The notes: generated from the sequence alone by a model not told the origin. 64,000 bases of DNA from Peptoniphilaceae bacterium (GCA_902363535.1 CABJAE010000001.1:127382-191381), one strand, 5' to 3'. Shown: positions 43,131-52,021, numbered from the stretch's first letter. Numbers and translations: made by a program.

Positions 43131-44822
43131 TTACTTTTCCGCGGTTTTCGCCCTATCTTTTCCCGCCAATGTCACATCGTCGATGCCGTTAAAGACATTG
43201 AAGGCGTTGGGACGCATGCGCCCTTTTACTCGCGGCCCGGTGACCAGGACATTTTGCTTAAATACCAGGGGAATGTAGGGCACGTCGTTGCGAAAGATTT
43301 TGTACGCGGCGTCGGTGGCTTCTTTCCGCTCTCCTTCCTCTTGGGCATGGGCCAATTTCTGCAGGGCCTCGTCCATGGCGGGATTGCTATATCTGCTGAT
43401 ATTCATGCCGCCGATACCACCGGATGAAAGCACCGAGGAGAGATTGACCACGGCGGAAAAATCCATGCCCACGACGGCCAGCTGATAATTGCCGCTTTGA
43501 AGGGCGCGGGCAAATAGATCGGCCTCAGGCTCGGTCTTCTTTTGTCCCTCTTCGCTCGCTGTGTCGGCGGCGTCTTTCACACGGGAGCGGATACCGATTT
43601 TTTTCAAATCTTCCGACACCAGTTGGGCCTCGGTTTTCAGGCGATGGTTGACCCCGTTTGTGAGGATGGTGAGATTTAATGCTTCCCCGTTTTTCCCTTC
43701 GCGGAAACCGTCGCCGTCCACATCCTTGTAGCCGGCCCTATCCAGCATATCCATGGCGCCGTCCACGCTTAAATAGGACTCTTCTTTGGCAAAGGTGCCG
43801 GCGGATAGCTTCGGATTCACAAAAAAGTTTGCCATAGTGCCTTGAGACAGATACAGGCTATCGATGATGCGCTCTTTGTTGATGGCAAGGTCCAGGGCCC
43901 GGCGCAGATCCGGATCACTTAATAGGGGATCCTGCGTGTTCATGCTCAGCACTTCCACCCGCTGGGTTTCGTAGGGCTCCACGGCGCTCTTCTCGTCGCT
44001 TTTGTAGCGATCCCATGTGTAGTCGTCCACGACAAAAAGATCAATCTGTCCCGCGTCGTAGGCCTGTTGAATGGCTTTATTGTCCGACAAAATCAAGCCC
44101 ACGATGCCGTCGATGTAGGGCAGATTTCCGTGGTAGTTTGGATTTTTCTCCAGATAAATCTTTTTGTTCTTTTCCCATTTTTTCAGGAGAAAAGGCCCGG
44201 AGCCCACCACGGCGAAATTTTCGGCATCGAGCATGGCCTCTTCCGAGTAAATGTGGGCGGGCAATATGGGAAAGCTCAAAAGTTCCGGGTAATTGCCGTA
44301 GCTTTGATTGAATTCAAAATCGATGTTTCGATCGTCGAAGATTACGGCCTTCGCCACCGTATCCAAGTCGGTGCCGGCGCCGATCCCCGGCGTACGGTGA
44401 AAGAGCCTGCTATAAGGCGAGTCTGCCGGCGCATGTTTCACCGCAAGAAACGTCGCGGCCACGTCTTTGGTCGTAATGGGCGTGCCGTCTTGCCAGTAAA
44501 TGCCTTTTCTCAAGGTGACGGAAACGCGCCGTCCCTCGTCGGAGGTCTCCACGTGTTCCGCCAAAGAAGGCACCAGGCGGCCGCTGCCTTCGTACTCGAA
44601 AAGCCGATCGAAAAGCAGATGACTCAAGTGGAAATACGAACGGTTTTGCGTCAAAAGCGGATTTAAGGTGTCGAAGTTCGTGAGGGGCACGGTTAGGGTG
44701 CCGCCCCCTCCGGCGCCGTCGTCGGTTCCCTTTTCTTCCACCACGGTTTTGGATCCTCCCATGCCGCAGGCGGTTAAGAGCATAAGGCACAGGGCGAGGA
44801 TGATCCCCTTACATGTTTTCAC
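43131..44822 (-). CDS. Peptide ABC transporter substrate-binding lipoprotein
   Basis: 563-aa family 5 (OppA/DppA-type) solute-binding protein. Signal and lipobox are in GIILALCLMLLTACGMGG, so it is anchored outside the membrane. Family segments: LTQNRSYFHLSHLLFDRLFE, VTLRKGIYWQDGTPITTKDV, FDYDSKK-like lobe parts and RRALDLAINKERIID. Binds peptides or similar solutes, but no permease or ATPase is adjacent, so it must use components encoded elsewhere. It begins with GTG at 44822, with a ggagg site inside coaE, overlapping by 14 bp. Confidence 0.9.
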   Translation of the reverse strand: MKTCKGIILALCLMLLTACGMGGSKTVVEEKGTDDGAGGGGTLTVPLTNFDTLNPLLTQNRSYFHLSHLLFDRLFEYEGSGRLVPSLAEHVETSDEGRRVSVTLRKGIYWQDGTPITTKDVAATFLAVKHAPADSPYSRLFHRTPGIGAGTDLDTVAKAVIFDDRNIDFEFNQSYGNYPELLSFPILPAHIYSEEAMLDAENFAVVGSGPFLLKKWEKNKKIYLEKNPNYHGNLPYIDGIVGLILSDNKAIQQAYDAGQIDLFVVDDYTWDRYKSDEKSAVEPYETQRVEVLSMNTQDPLLSDPDLRRALDLAINKERIIDSLYLSQGTMANFFVNPKLSAGTFAKEESYLSVDGAMDMLDRAGYKDVDGDGFREGKNGEALNLTILTNGVNHRLKTEAQLVSEDLKKIGIRSRVKDAADTASEEGQKKTEPEADLFARALQSGNYQLAVVGMDFSAVVNLSSVLSSGGIGGMNISRYSNPAMDEALQKLAHAQEEGERKEATDAAYKIFRNDVPYIPLVFKQNVLVTGPRVKGRMRPNAFNVFNGIDDVTLAGKDRAKTAEK

Positions 44823-45420
44823 CGGGCAGAGCCTCCAATGCGTCGTCCACTTGATTGTAGAGATTCATTAAATCGCCGGAATTGTCGAAGACCACGGTGG
44901 CCAACTTTTTCTTTTCCTCCAAGGGCATTTGCGAGGCGATTTTTTCCTTGGCATAGGCTTCGTCGATCCCATCCCGCGCCATGAGGCGGGCGAGCTGCAC
45001 GTCCTCGTCGGCGTCCACGAGCCAAATGGCGTCGAATTCCAGGCCGCTTTCTTTTATGTCGTCGATCTGCTCAAAGAGCAGCGGTACGTCGTAGAAAACG
45101 AGGCCGTGGAAATTCTCCGACAAATCGAGCATGGCGCGAACGATGGCCGGATGCATGATGTCGTTCAGTCGGTTGCGGGCGTCTTCGTCTGAAAACACGC
45201 GTTTGCCCAATTTGTCCCGGTCCAGGTTGCCGTCCGATAGGATCATGTCTTCTCCGAAGATATCGGCGATTTCCTTCAATGTTTCCGATCCCGGATGGAC
45301 CAGATCCCTGGCAATGGCATCGGCGTCGATGACCGGAAAGCCCAAGCCCAACAAGTAGGCGGTCAAGACGCTTTTTCCCGAGGCAATGGAGCCCGTAATG
45401 CCGATTTTATTTTGTTTCAT
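44809..45420 (-). CDS. coaE: Dephospho-CoA kinase
   Basis: 203-aa kinase for the last step of coenzyme A synthesis. P-loop GSIASGKS at residues 10-17, then VIDADAIARDLVHPGS and NRLNDIMHPAIVRAML, and the lid-region RLMARDGIDEAYAKEKIASQ. Overlaps polA by 14 bp; polA-coaE is a common Firmicute pair. Confidence 0.95.
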   Translation of the reverse strand: MKQNKIGITGSIASGKSVLTAYLLGLGFPVIDADAIARDLVHPGSETLKEIADIFGEDMILSDGNLDRDKLGKRVFSDEDARNRLNDIMHPAIVRAMLDLSENFHGLVFYDVPLLFEQIDDIKESGLEFDAIWLVDADEDVQLARLMARDGIDEAYAKEKIASQMPLEEKKKLATVVFDNSGDLMNLYNQVDDALEALPGENM

Positions 45421-48043
45421 ACCAATTTTCCCCCGTTTCCACTTCTACTTTTACGGGAATCGCCAGTGGCAAGGCCGATTCCATGGTTTCAACCAACAAT
45501 TTTTTTACCCGCTCCCCGTCTTCTTTGTCCGCCTCGATAATCAATTCGTCGTGGACTTGTAGCAGGAGCTTCGCCCGAAGGCCCTCGTCTTTTAATTTTC
45601 TGTAAACGGCCACCATGGCTTTTTTCATCATGTCCGCCGCCGTCCCCTGAATGGGCATGTTCAGCGCCACCCGCTCGCCGAAGGAGCGGACACTGAAATT
45701 TTTCGCCGCCAGCTCGGGAATGTAGCGTCGGCGATGGAACAGGGTTTCCACATAGCCTTGGGCCTTCCCCGTTTCCACGATGTCTTCCATAAATTGGTGG
45801 ACGCCGCTGAATTTATTCAGGTAATTGTCGATGTATTCCTTGGCTTCTTTTCTCAGAATATCCAGGTCTTGAGATAAGCCGTAATCGCTGATGCCGTAGA
45901 CGATGCCGAAGTTCACGGCCTTGGCCCTGGAGCGCATAAGGCTCGTCACATCCTCAGGATCCACGTGAAAGACTTGGGATGCCGTGGTGGTGTGAATGTC
46001 GGCGCCGTCCTTAAAAGCTTTTTGCATGACCGCATCCCCGGAAATGTGCGCCAAAATCCGAAGCTCGATTTGGGAATAGTCCGCGTCGATAAATTCCGCC
46101 CCTTCCCGCGGCAAAAAGGCCTTTCGAATGCTTCGGCCCACGTCGGTTTTAATGGGGATATTTTGAAGATTGGGGTTGGTGGATGAGATCCTCCCCGTGG
46201 CCGTAATGGTCTGTTGAAATTGGGAGTGAATCTTTCCGTCCGGGGCGATTTCCGCCTTGAGTCCCTCCACGTAGGTGGATTGAATTTTCGCCAACTGGCG
46301 ATACTTTAAAATGTCCTCGACGATGGGGTGTTCCTTGCGAATTTTCTCCAACACGTCTTGACTGGTGCTGAAACCGGTCTTCGTCTTTTTTATGGGCGTC
46401 AATTTCAAATCTTCAAAGAGCACTTCCGCCAACTGCTTCGTGCTGTTGATATTGAATTCCCTGCCCGCGTCCTCGTAAATGGAGGCCTCCAGGCCTTGGA
46501 TTTCTTCGGCCAGGGCGTCGCCGATTTCATCCAGTACCTTTTCGTCGACGATAATCCCCTCGTGTTCCATGGAAGCCAAAGTTTCCACCAAAGGCATTTC
46601 GATGGCGGAAAACAGTTCCCACATATCCAAATCCTTCAGCTTCTCTTCCTGCGCCGCCATAACCTTGGGCAGGAATTTGTGCAGTCGCGATAGGTAACCG
46701 ACGACGTCATCTTCCGCTTCGAGAAGGGTTTTTTTGCTCTTGCCCTTCCCTAAAAACTCTTCCGGCGCCGCAATGGTTTGGTTTTCGTAGAGACCGATTA
46801 AGTGGGACGCTTCGTAATTGGATTTCGTGGGATCCAGCAAATACTCGGCCACGGAGGCATCGAAGACGACATTTGCAGGCTCGATGCCGTAGTGGAATGC
46901 GAATAAAAAGAGCTCTTTTAAATCGCTTCCCACAATGGCCACGGATGTGTCTTCCAAAATGCCTTTTAAGCGCAAAAATTCCGCCCTATCAGGCGACTTG
47001 ACGATGTAGCCCTTGTCCGCGGCGGAAAGAAGCAAATAATCCACCTTGCCGTCGAAATAAGGGCGACCCTCCGCCATCAGGTGGATCATGACCTTCTCGG
47101 CCCCTTCCAGGCCCTTGACGGCCTCGTTCATGGACGCGAGGGGCAAATCCTTTACTTCGGCCTCTTCCGCCTCCTCTTCACCGGGAAGACGCCGCATAAG
47201 GGTAAAGAATTCGTACTCACTGTAAAGAGCCCGCAGGGCGTCGAGATCGTAGGGCTTGCGCTCGAGGGCGTCGATGTCGAAATCCAGGGGAATCGTCGTA
47301 ATAATCGTGCCGAGCTTTTTGCTTAAGAAAGCCTGTTGCTTAAAATTCTCGAGATTTTCCTTTCGCTTCTTCCCGCTAACGGCATCGAGATTCTCGTAAA
47401 CCCCTTCAATGGACCCGTATTCATGGATCAACTTTATGCCCGTCTTTTCGCCGATCCCCGGCACGCCGGGAATATTGTCGCTGGAATCCCCCATAAGCCC
47501 CTTCAGGTCGATGAGCTGATCCGGCGACATGCCGTATTCTTCTTTGATGCGGGCCACATCGTAGACTTCCAGATTCGTAATGCCTTTTTTCGTCATAAGG
47601 ACGTCGATGCCCTCTTCGATTAATTGAAAATAATCCCGATCGCCGGTGAGCAAATAAACTTTTTTCCCGGCGGCGCGGCCCATTTTCGCCACGGTGCCCG
47701 CCAAGTCGTCGGCTTCGTATTCCGGGGAGTCCACGGTTTTTATGCCCATGGTCTTTAAAATTTTCATGAGATAAGGCCACTGCTCGTCTAATTCCGAAGG
47801 CGTCTTCTGCCGCGTGCCCTTGTACTCCGCGTAAAGATCGTGGCGGAAGGTGCGCCCCTTTTGATCAAAACACACAAGCAAATAGCCGGGATCGATGCGG
47901 TCCACGGCATTTTCCATCATGGACACGAAGCCGTAGACCGCATTGGTGTACAGACCCCGCTTCGTCTTTAACAAAGGCAAGGCGTAAAAAGCCCGAAAAA
48001 ACAAACTGCTTCCATCTATTATCAAAATCGTATCTTTATTCAT
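45407..48043 (-). CDS. polA: DNA polymerase I
   Basis: 878-aa repair and Okazaki-fragment polymerase. The 5' nuclease domain is at residues 1-290 (LLTGDRDYFQLIEEGIDVLM, DLKGLMGDSSDNIPGVPGIG). The 3'-5' exonuclease-like domain (about 300-480) lacks the DEDD metal residues: HLMAEG stands where active enzymes have DTET, so proofreading is probably absent, as in Bacillus. The polymerase domain has DADYSQIELRILAHISGD, the O-helix RSRAKAVNFGIVYGISDYGL and QVHDELIIE. An aaggagg site precedes the ATG. Confidence 0.96.
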   Translation of the reverse strand: MNKDTILIIDGSSLFFRAFYALPLLKTKRGLYTNAVYGFVSMMENAVDRIDPGYLLVCFDQKGRTFRHDLYAEYKGTRQKTPSELDEQWPYLMKILKTMGIKTVDSPEYEADDLAGTVAKMGRAAGKKVYLLTGDRDYFQLIEEGIDVLMTKKGITNLEVYDVARIKEEYGMSPDQLIDLKGLMGDSSDNIPGVPGIGEKTGIKLIHEYGSIEGVYENLDAVSGKKRKENLENFKQQAFLSKKLGTIITTIPLDFDIDALERKPYDLDALRALYSEYEFFTLMRRLPGEEEAEEAEVKDLPLASMNEAVKGLEGAEKVMIHLMAEGRPYFDGKVDYLLLSAADKGYIVKSPDRAEFLRLKGILEDTSVAIVGSDLKELFLFAFHYGIEPANVVFDASVAEYLLDPTKSNYEASHLIGLYENQTIAAPEEFLGKGKSKKTLLEAEDDVVGYLSRLHKFLPKVMAAQEEKLKDLDMWELFSAIEMPLVETLASMEHEGIIVDEKVLDEIGDALAEEIQGLEASIYEDAGREFNINSTKQLAEVLFEDLKLTPIKKTKTGFSTSQDVLEKIRKEHPIVEDILKYRQLAKIQSTYVEGLKAEIAPDGKIHSQFQQTITATGRISSTNPNLQNIPIKTDVGRSIRKAFLPREGAEFIDADYSQIELRILAHISGDAVMQKAFKDGADIHTTTASQVFHVDPEDVTSLMRSRAKAVNFGIVYGISDYGLSQDLDILRKEAKEYIDNYLNKFSGVHQFMEDIVETGKAQGYVETLFHRRRYIPELAAKNFSVRSFGERVALNMPIQGTAADMMKKAMVAVYRKLKDEGLRAKLLLQVHDELIIEADKEDGERVKKLLVETMESALPLAIPVKVEVETGENWYETK

Positions 48044-48060
48044 GGGTCCTCCTTGCCTTT

Positions 48061-48066
48061 ATTATA
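48061..48066 (-). promoter_or_regulatory. -10 box of polA operon
   Basis: Minus-strand TATAAT, 18 bp before the polA ATG; -35 match is poor. Confidence 0.4.
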
Positions 48067-48395
48067 CACGAGAAGCCGCGGAAAAGCCTTTATAACCATT
48101 TTCCGGATGCTTGTTACGCATTTCTTTTTCGGGCCCTGCTTTTTGAATTTATGCCATGCCAATGCTAAAATATAGCCAATAAGGCGATCGATAAGCTTAG
48201 CTGAAATTGAAACCTAAAAAGTAATTCACCTCAATCGAAAATATGAGTTTGGCAAATCTTTGGACGACTCCCCTTTCCGCATCCTACTTGAAAGAAAACC
48301 CGCGTCCTTCGCCGGGTAAAGTAAACGACGACAGCGCCCACGCGCTTTTAGATAGATGTACGCAGTCCGCCTAATCACTACATAAGGAGGAAACC
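48067..48395 (+). other. Intergenic region with a plus-strand promoter
   Basis: No gene is seen between the divergent polA and lipoprotein genes. A plus-strand promoter is visible: TTGAAT (48143-48148), 17 bp, TAAAAT (48166-48171), about 225 bp before the lipoprotein ATG, so that gene would have a long leader. The leader shares two short words with the region before the GerMN gene at 60.3 kb (GGCGAT-GATA at 48183 and 60337; CCTCAATCG followed by AAA at 48229 and 60369). Confidence 0.45.
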
Positions 48396-48851
48396 ATGAA
48401 GAAATTAGCAATCGCCATCTGTGCTCTACTTTTGCTTGTCGGATGCGGATCAGATGCATCCAATGATGCAGTTCAAAACGAACAGAACACAAATCAACAA
48501 GCTGAGATTCAAACAGAAGAGAAAGAAGCGGAATCCAACGTGCCTGCTGAATACAAAGCGGCCCTCAAATCTGCTGAAAATTATGCAAAATTGATGCACA
48601 TGTCCAAAAAAGGAATCTATGAACAACTCATTTCCGAGTATGGCGATCAGTTTCCCGAAGAGGCAGCCCAATATGCCGTTGATCATTTAGAAGGAATCGA
48701 TTGGAATAAGAACGCTTTGGAATCGGCTAAAAATTACCGTGAAACCATGTCTATGTCTAATCAGGCCATCTACGATCAACTAGTATCTGAAGCAGGCGAA
48801 CAATTTACTTCTGAAGAAGCGCAATACGCCATCGACAACTTGCCACAATAA
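48396..48851 (+). CDS. Ltp family lipoprotein
   Basis: 151-aa lipoprotein. Signal and lipobox in IAICALLLLVGCGSDAS, then a polar linker (residues 25-50), then two copies of a helix-turn-helix-like unit of about 47 residues: ALKSAENYAKLMHMSKKGIY with FPEEAAQYAVDHLE, and ALESAKNYRETMSMSNQAIY with FTSEEAQYAIDNLP. This twin repeat is the host cell surface-exposed lipoprotein domain of Ltp, which in a streptococcal phage blocks DNA injection by competing phages. Many chromosomal copies exist and their role is often unknown. A perfect aaggagg site precedes the ATG. Plus strand, unlike its neighbours. Confidence 0.85.
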   Translation: MKKLAIAICALLLLVGCGSDASNDAVQNEQNTNQQAEIQTEEKEAESNVPAEYKAALKSAENYAKLMHMSKKGIYEQLISEYGDQFPEEAAQYAVDHLEGIDWNKNALESAKNYRETMSMSNQAIYDQLVSEAGEQFTSEEAQYAIDNLPQ

Positions 48852-48928
48852 TCAATCCCGCTGACATAGCGAGTGTACATACTTAGTGCCGATAAGCTCA
48901 CAAAAATCGTAGCCGTCGAACAGATTCA

Positions 48929-49006
48929 GTGGAAAAGAATTTACTTGATTAAGGAGTCATCACCGAAGAAGAATTTGAAAAAAGAAAATTTGGAATACAT
49001 AAGTAG
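48929..49006 (+). pseudogene. Remnant of a SHOCT-domain C-terminus
   Basis: The frame reads VEKNLLD-stop-GVITEEEFEKRKFGIHK. SHOCT domains end with the pattern LLDxGVITEEEFEKKK, so this looks like the tail of such a gene with a TAA (48950-48952) in place of one residue. Nothing upstream in frame belongs to a longer protein. Confidence 0.5.
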
Positions 49007-49042
49007 GCGGTATTCAGGCCACATAAAATTATCAATTTGTTT

Positions 49043-49159
49043 TGTTCCAATTCATTCCAACTTAATGGAATGCTGTTCGCTTATTCCAATTTATTTCGAT
49101 TTATTGGAATACTGTTTGCTTATTCCAATTTATTTCGATTTATTGGAATAACTGTTTCA
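49043..49159 (+). repeat. Three 39-bp tandem repeats before the Fic gene
   Basis: Units at 49043-49081, 49082-49120 and 49121-49159. Units 2 and 3 differ at only one or two positions near the end; unit 1 is more diverged. Each holds an inverted pair TTCCAAT and ATTGGAA (unit 1 AATGGAA). The last unit ends 25 bp before the Fic start codon, so they are well placed as operator sites. Confidence 0.85.
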
Positions 49160-49183
49160 AGATGATCGAGAGGAGACCAAACA

Positions 49184-50302
49184 TTGACCAAAAAAACTCC
49201 GGAGCCATTCCTGCCTAATAAACTTCCCTTGGACGATCTTAATGATTTCATTCTAAAACCGGATATTATTGACAAAATGATAGAAGCTTCAAACGCGATG
49301 GGCATCTATAAGGGTTTTCTGTATAACACGCCAAATCCAATGCTGCTCATTTCTCCTCTATTGATCCAAGAGTCCGTTTTGTCCTCCAAACTGGAAGGAA
49401 CGCACGCAACACTGGAAGACTTCTTAAACTTCGAAGCAGGCAATGATACCCCGATAGAAAAAGATGAAATGACAGAAATTGCGAACTATAGAACGGCTTT
49501 GTACGATGCCTTAGACACGATGGGAACGATAAATAATGATGATCCCGGTAAGCTGCCGCTCTCCAATCGAATCATTAAAAACATGCACAAAATCCTCTTA
49601 AATAACGTGAGAGGCAACACGAAAAATCCCGGTAACTTTAAACGAGCACAAAATTATATAGGTAGCTCAACGGAAATTTCATATACACCGGTCCCACCGT
49701 CACATACCGAAGAGTACATGGCTAATCTTGAAAATTATATTCATTTCGATGAAAAGAAAATTTTAATTCAGTCAGCAATAATACATGCCCAGTTCGAAAT
49801 GATACATCCATTTGAGGATGGAAACGGACGAATCGGAAGATTGTTAATTCCCCTGTTCTTATATTACAAAGAATACCTTCCTTATCCGACTTTTTATATG
49901 AGTGAATATTTTGAAGCAGACAGAAACCGTTATATTGAGAGGTTGTCAGATATTTCCTCACACAATAATTGGTTGGACTGGATTGATTATTATTTAGATG
50001 GAATCATAAAACAGGCATCGAGAAATACAATAAAAGCAAATCGCCTTTTATCTTTATATGACGAAATGAAGGTTTTGTGTACTTCCAAAGTTAACTCCAA
50101 GCATGCCATTAATGTGCTTGACTTTATCTTCAAGCATCCGGTATTTAAATCCGGCCAATTAAAGGATGAGCTGAATGTCGGTTCCTTATCCACAGTCTAT
50201 AATTTATTAGATAAATTCACAGAACTTGGCATTCTCACGAAGTCAGATGAAAAAAGAAACATCACCTATTATTCGCCGCAAATTATTTTAAGTACAGAGT
50301 AA
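49184..50302 (+). CDS. Fic family protein (AMP-transferase type) with C-terminal winged helix
   Basis: 372-aa Fic protein, expected to transfer AMP or another nucleotide group to target proteins. The active motif HPFEDGNGRIGR is complete, near residue 207. An inhibitory helix of the S-x-x-x-E-G type is at SSKLEGT (about residues 67-73), N-terminal to the core, so this is a class II self-inhibited Fic. The last 80 residues look like a winged helix (FKSGQLKDELNVGSLSTVYN), suggesting self-regulated DNA binding. Start is a TTG at 49184 with a gaggaga site. No antitoxin gene is adjacent, in keeping with a built-in inhibitor. AT-rich and on the plus strand. Confidence 0.92.
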   Translation: MTKKTPEPFLPNKLPLDDLNDFILKPDIIDKMIEASNAMGIYKGFLYNTPNPMLLISPLLIQESVLSSKLEGTHATLEDFLNFEAGNDTPIEKDEMTEIANYRTALYDALDTMGTINNDDPGKLPLSNRIIKNMHKILLNNVRGNTKNPGNFKRAQNYIGSSTEISYTPVPPSHTEEYMANLENYIHFDEKKILIQSAIIHAQFEMIHPFEDGNGRIGRLLIPLFLYYKEYLPYPTFYMSEYFEADRNRYIERLSDISSHNNWLDWIDYYLDGIIKQASRNTIKANRLLSLYDEMKVLCTSKVNSKHAINVLDFIFKHPVFKSGQLKDELNVGSLSTVYNLLDKFTELGILTKSDEKRNITYYSPQIILSTE

Positions 50303-50448
50303 GTTATGCTCCAATGAAGATAAAGGACGAAAAACCCCCTACCCTATTGCGACAGGATAGAGGCAAATGATATACCTACGACGCACAATCGTTTCCGTTC
50401 TCGATTACAGCATCGTCTTCAGACGCGAAGGATCGATCCGGAAAAAGT

Positions 50449-50483
50449 AAAAGCACGTAAGGCGAAGAGCCCTACGTGCTTTT
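50449..50483 (-). terminator. Terminator of tRNA-Leu(CAA), possibly bidirectional
   Basis: Perfect 11-bp stem AAAAGCACGTA (50449-50459) with TACGTGCTTTT (50473-50483); T-rich on the minus side (TTTTACTTTTTCC). It may also stop plus-strand transcription from the Fic gene. The 234 bp between the Fic stop and the tRNA hold nothing else I recognise. Confidence 0.8.
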
Positions 50484-50536
50484 AAAATGTGCATTTTTAC
50501 ACGTTTTATAACGTTGTGTAAAAACACTAAATTGTA

Positions 50537-50623
50537 TGGTGCCGAAGGCGGGACTTGAACCCGCACGGTGTCGCCACCGCTGGATTTTGAGTCCAGTACG
50601 TCTGCCAATTCCATCACTTCGGC
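50537..50623 (-). tRNA. tRNA-Leu (anticodon CAA)
   Basis: 87-nt class II tRNA with encoded CCA. Acceptor GCCGAAG/CTTCGGC, anticodon arm CTGGA-CTCAAAA-TCCAG gives CAA, variable arm CGGTGGCGACACCG, T-arm GCGGGTTCAAGTCCCGC. Reads UUG codons. Confidence 0.95.
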
Positions 50624-50639
50624 CAACTGATACTTCGAT

Positions 50640-50669
50640 AGTATAACATATCTGTTAGCCGTGTGTAAA
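50640..50669 (-). promoter_or_regulatory. Promoter of tRNA-Leu(CAA)
   Basis: Minus-strand TTTACA (50664-50669), 18 bp, TATACT (50640-50645). Confidence 0.7.
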
Positions 50670-50677
50670 GGATAATT

Positions 50678-52021
50678 TTATTTCATGGTCAAAAAACTGC
50701 TGTACGCTTTGTAGGTGGAGTAGATGTCCGCCTTGGATGCCACTTCAAAGGGTGCGTGCATGGAGAAGAGAGCCGTACCCAGATCCACCACTTCTGCGCC
50801 GGTTTCGGCGAGGATGTAGGCCACGGTACCGCCGCCGCCTTCGTCGACTTTGCCCATTTCGCCCGTTTGCCACAAAACATTGTCCTTGGCAAACTGATCC
50901 CGAAGGGCAGCGACAAATTCCACATTGGCGTCGTTGGTGGAGCTTTTGCCTCTGGCGCCGGTGTATTTCATCATGCAGACGCCTTCGCCCAAGCGGGCGG
51001 CGTTTTTCTTGTCCATAACTTCGGGATAGTTGGGATCCAAGGCCGCGGTGACGTCGGCGGAGAGGACCATGCTGTTGGCCAATGCCCGGCGCACGGCGAT
51101 GTTGGAATCCACGCCCAGTTTGTAGAGCACTTCTGCCACGGCGTTTTCAAAGTATTTCGCGCTCATGGATGTGTTGCCGACGGAGCCGATTTCTTCTTTG
51201 TCGGCAAAGACGGCGACGCAGGTTTTCGTGCGGTTCTTTCCGTCCAGTTGCGCTCTGAGGGATGCGTAGGCGCAGACTTTGTCGTCTTGCCCATAGGCCG
51301 CCACCATGCTTCGATCCAGGCCTATATCTCTGGCGTTAAAGGCGGGCACCACTTCCAACTCCGCCGTTTCGAAATCATCGGTATCCATGCCGTATTTTTC
51401 TTTTAAAAGGGCTTTCGCGGCTTCTTCCACGGAGCCGTCCAGGGGCTTGTGGCCGAAAAGGACGTTTAAATTTTCGCCGATGATGCCTTCGGCCAAGGTC
51501 TTTTTATTTTGGGACTTGCTTAAATGGGGCAAGAGGTCCGTTACGGTAAAGACGGGATCGGCAGCGTCGGAGCCGATATTCACTTCGTGCTTCTTGCCGT
51601 CTTTGGTCACGACCACGCCGTGCATGGCCAAGGGAATCGCCGTCCATTGGTATTTTTTAATGCCGCCGTAGTAGTGGGTCTTTAAGAGCGCCACATTTTC
51701 CTCTTCGTAAAGGGGCGTCGCTTTAATATCCAGGCGCGGCGAGTCGATGTGGCTCGCCACAATGGCCATGCCTTCTTCAAAGTCTGCGGCCAGGTCGAAG
51801 AGCACTACGGACTTTTCTTTATTCAAGAAGTAAATTTTGTCGCCGCGCTTTAAGCTGTCCATGTCGTAGAAATTTTTATAGCCCGCTTCTTCTGCCAAGC
51901 GGACGATTTCTTTCGCCGCCATGCGCTCGGTTTTTGCCCGGTCCAAAAAGGCCTTGTAGTCTTCAGAAAATGCCATAATGGCATCGTGATCGTCTTTTCT
52001 TTCCCAATAGCTTTTTTCCAT
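50678..52021 (-). CDS. M18 family aminopeptidase
   Basis: 447-aa cytoplasmic zinc aminopeptidase that trims N-terminal residues from peptides. Family metal motifs: ASHIDSPRLDIKATPLYEEE (His and following Asp), DKEEIGSVGNTSMSAKYFEN (catalytic Glu pair) and FSMHAPFEVASKAD with the last His ligand. LSADVTAALDPNYPEVMDKK is the family core. Length is normal for bacterial M18. An aaggaga site precedes the ATG. Peptide use fits the peptide-binding lipoprotein at 43-45 kb. Confidence 0.94.
   Translation of the reverse strand: MEKSYWERKDDHDAIMAFSEDYKAFLDRAKTERMAAKEIVRLAEEAGYKNFYDMDSLKRGDKIYFLNKEKSVVLFDLAADFEEGMAIVASHIDSPRLDIKATPLYEEENVALLKTHYYGGIKKYQWTAIPLAMHGVVVTKDGKKHEVNIGSDAADPVFTVTDLLPHLSKSQNKKTLAEGIIGENLNVLFGHKPLDGSVEEAAKALLKEKYGMDTDDFETAELEVVPAFNARDIGLDRSMVAAYGQDDKVCAYASLRAQLDGKNRTKTCVAVFADKEEIGSVGNTSMSAKYFENAVAEVLYKLGVDSNIAVRRALANSMVLSADVTAALDPNYPEVMDKKNAARLGEGVCMMKYTGARGKSSTNDANVEFVAALRDQFAKDNVLWQTGEMGKVDEGGGGTVAYILAETGAEVVDLGTALFSMHAPFEVASKADIYSTYKAYSSFLTMK

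Noticed and set aside
48226..48492. Minus-strand 88-codon frame
   Set aside because: It lies antisense to the start of the Ltp lipoprotein gene and has no ribosome site or family likeness.
48873..49151. Plus-strand 92-codon frame after the Ltp gene
   Set aside because: It runs through the tandem repeats, has no ribosome site and overlaps the SHOCT remnant in another frame; its repeats in the protein come from the DNA repeats.
49043..49159. Tandem repeats as a CRISPR array
   Set aside because: The 39-bp units follow each other without unique spacers, and no cas gene is near.
50405..50626. Minus-strand 73-codon frame
   Set aside because: It consists mainly of the tRNA-Leu(CAA) gene and its terminator.
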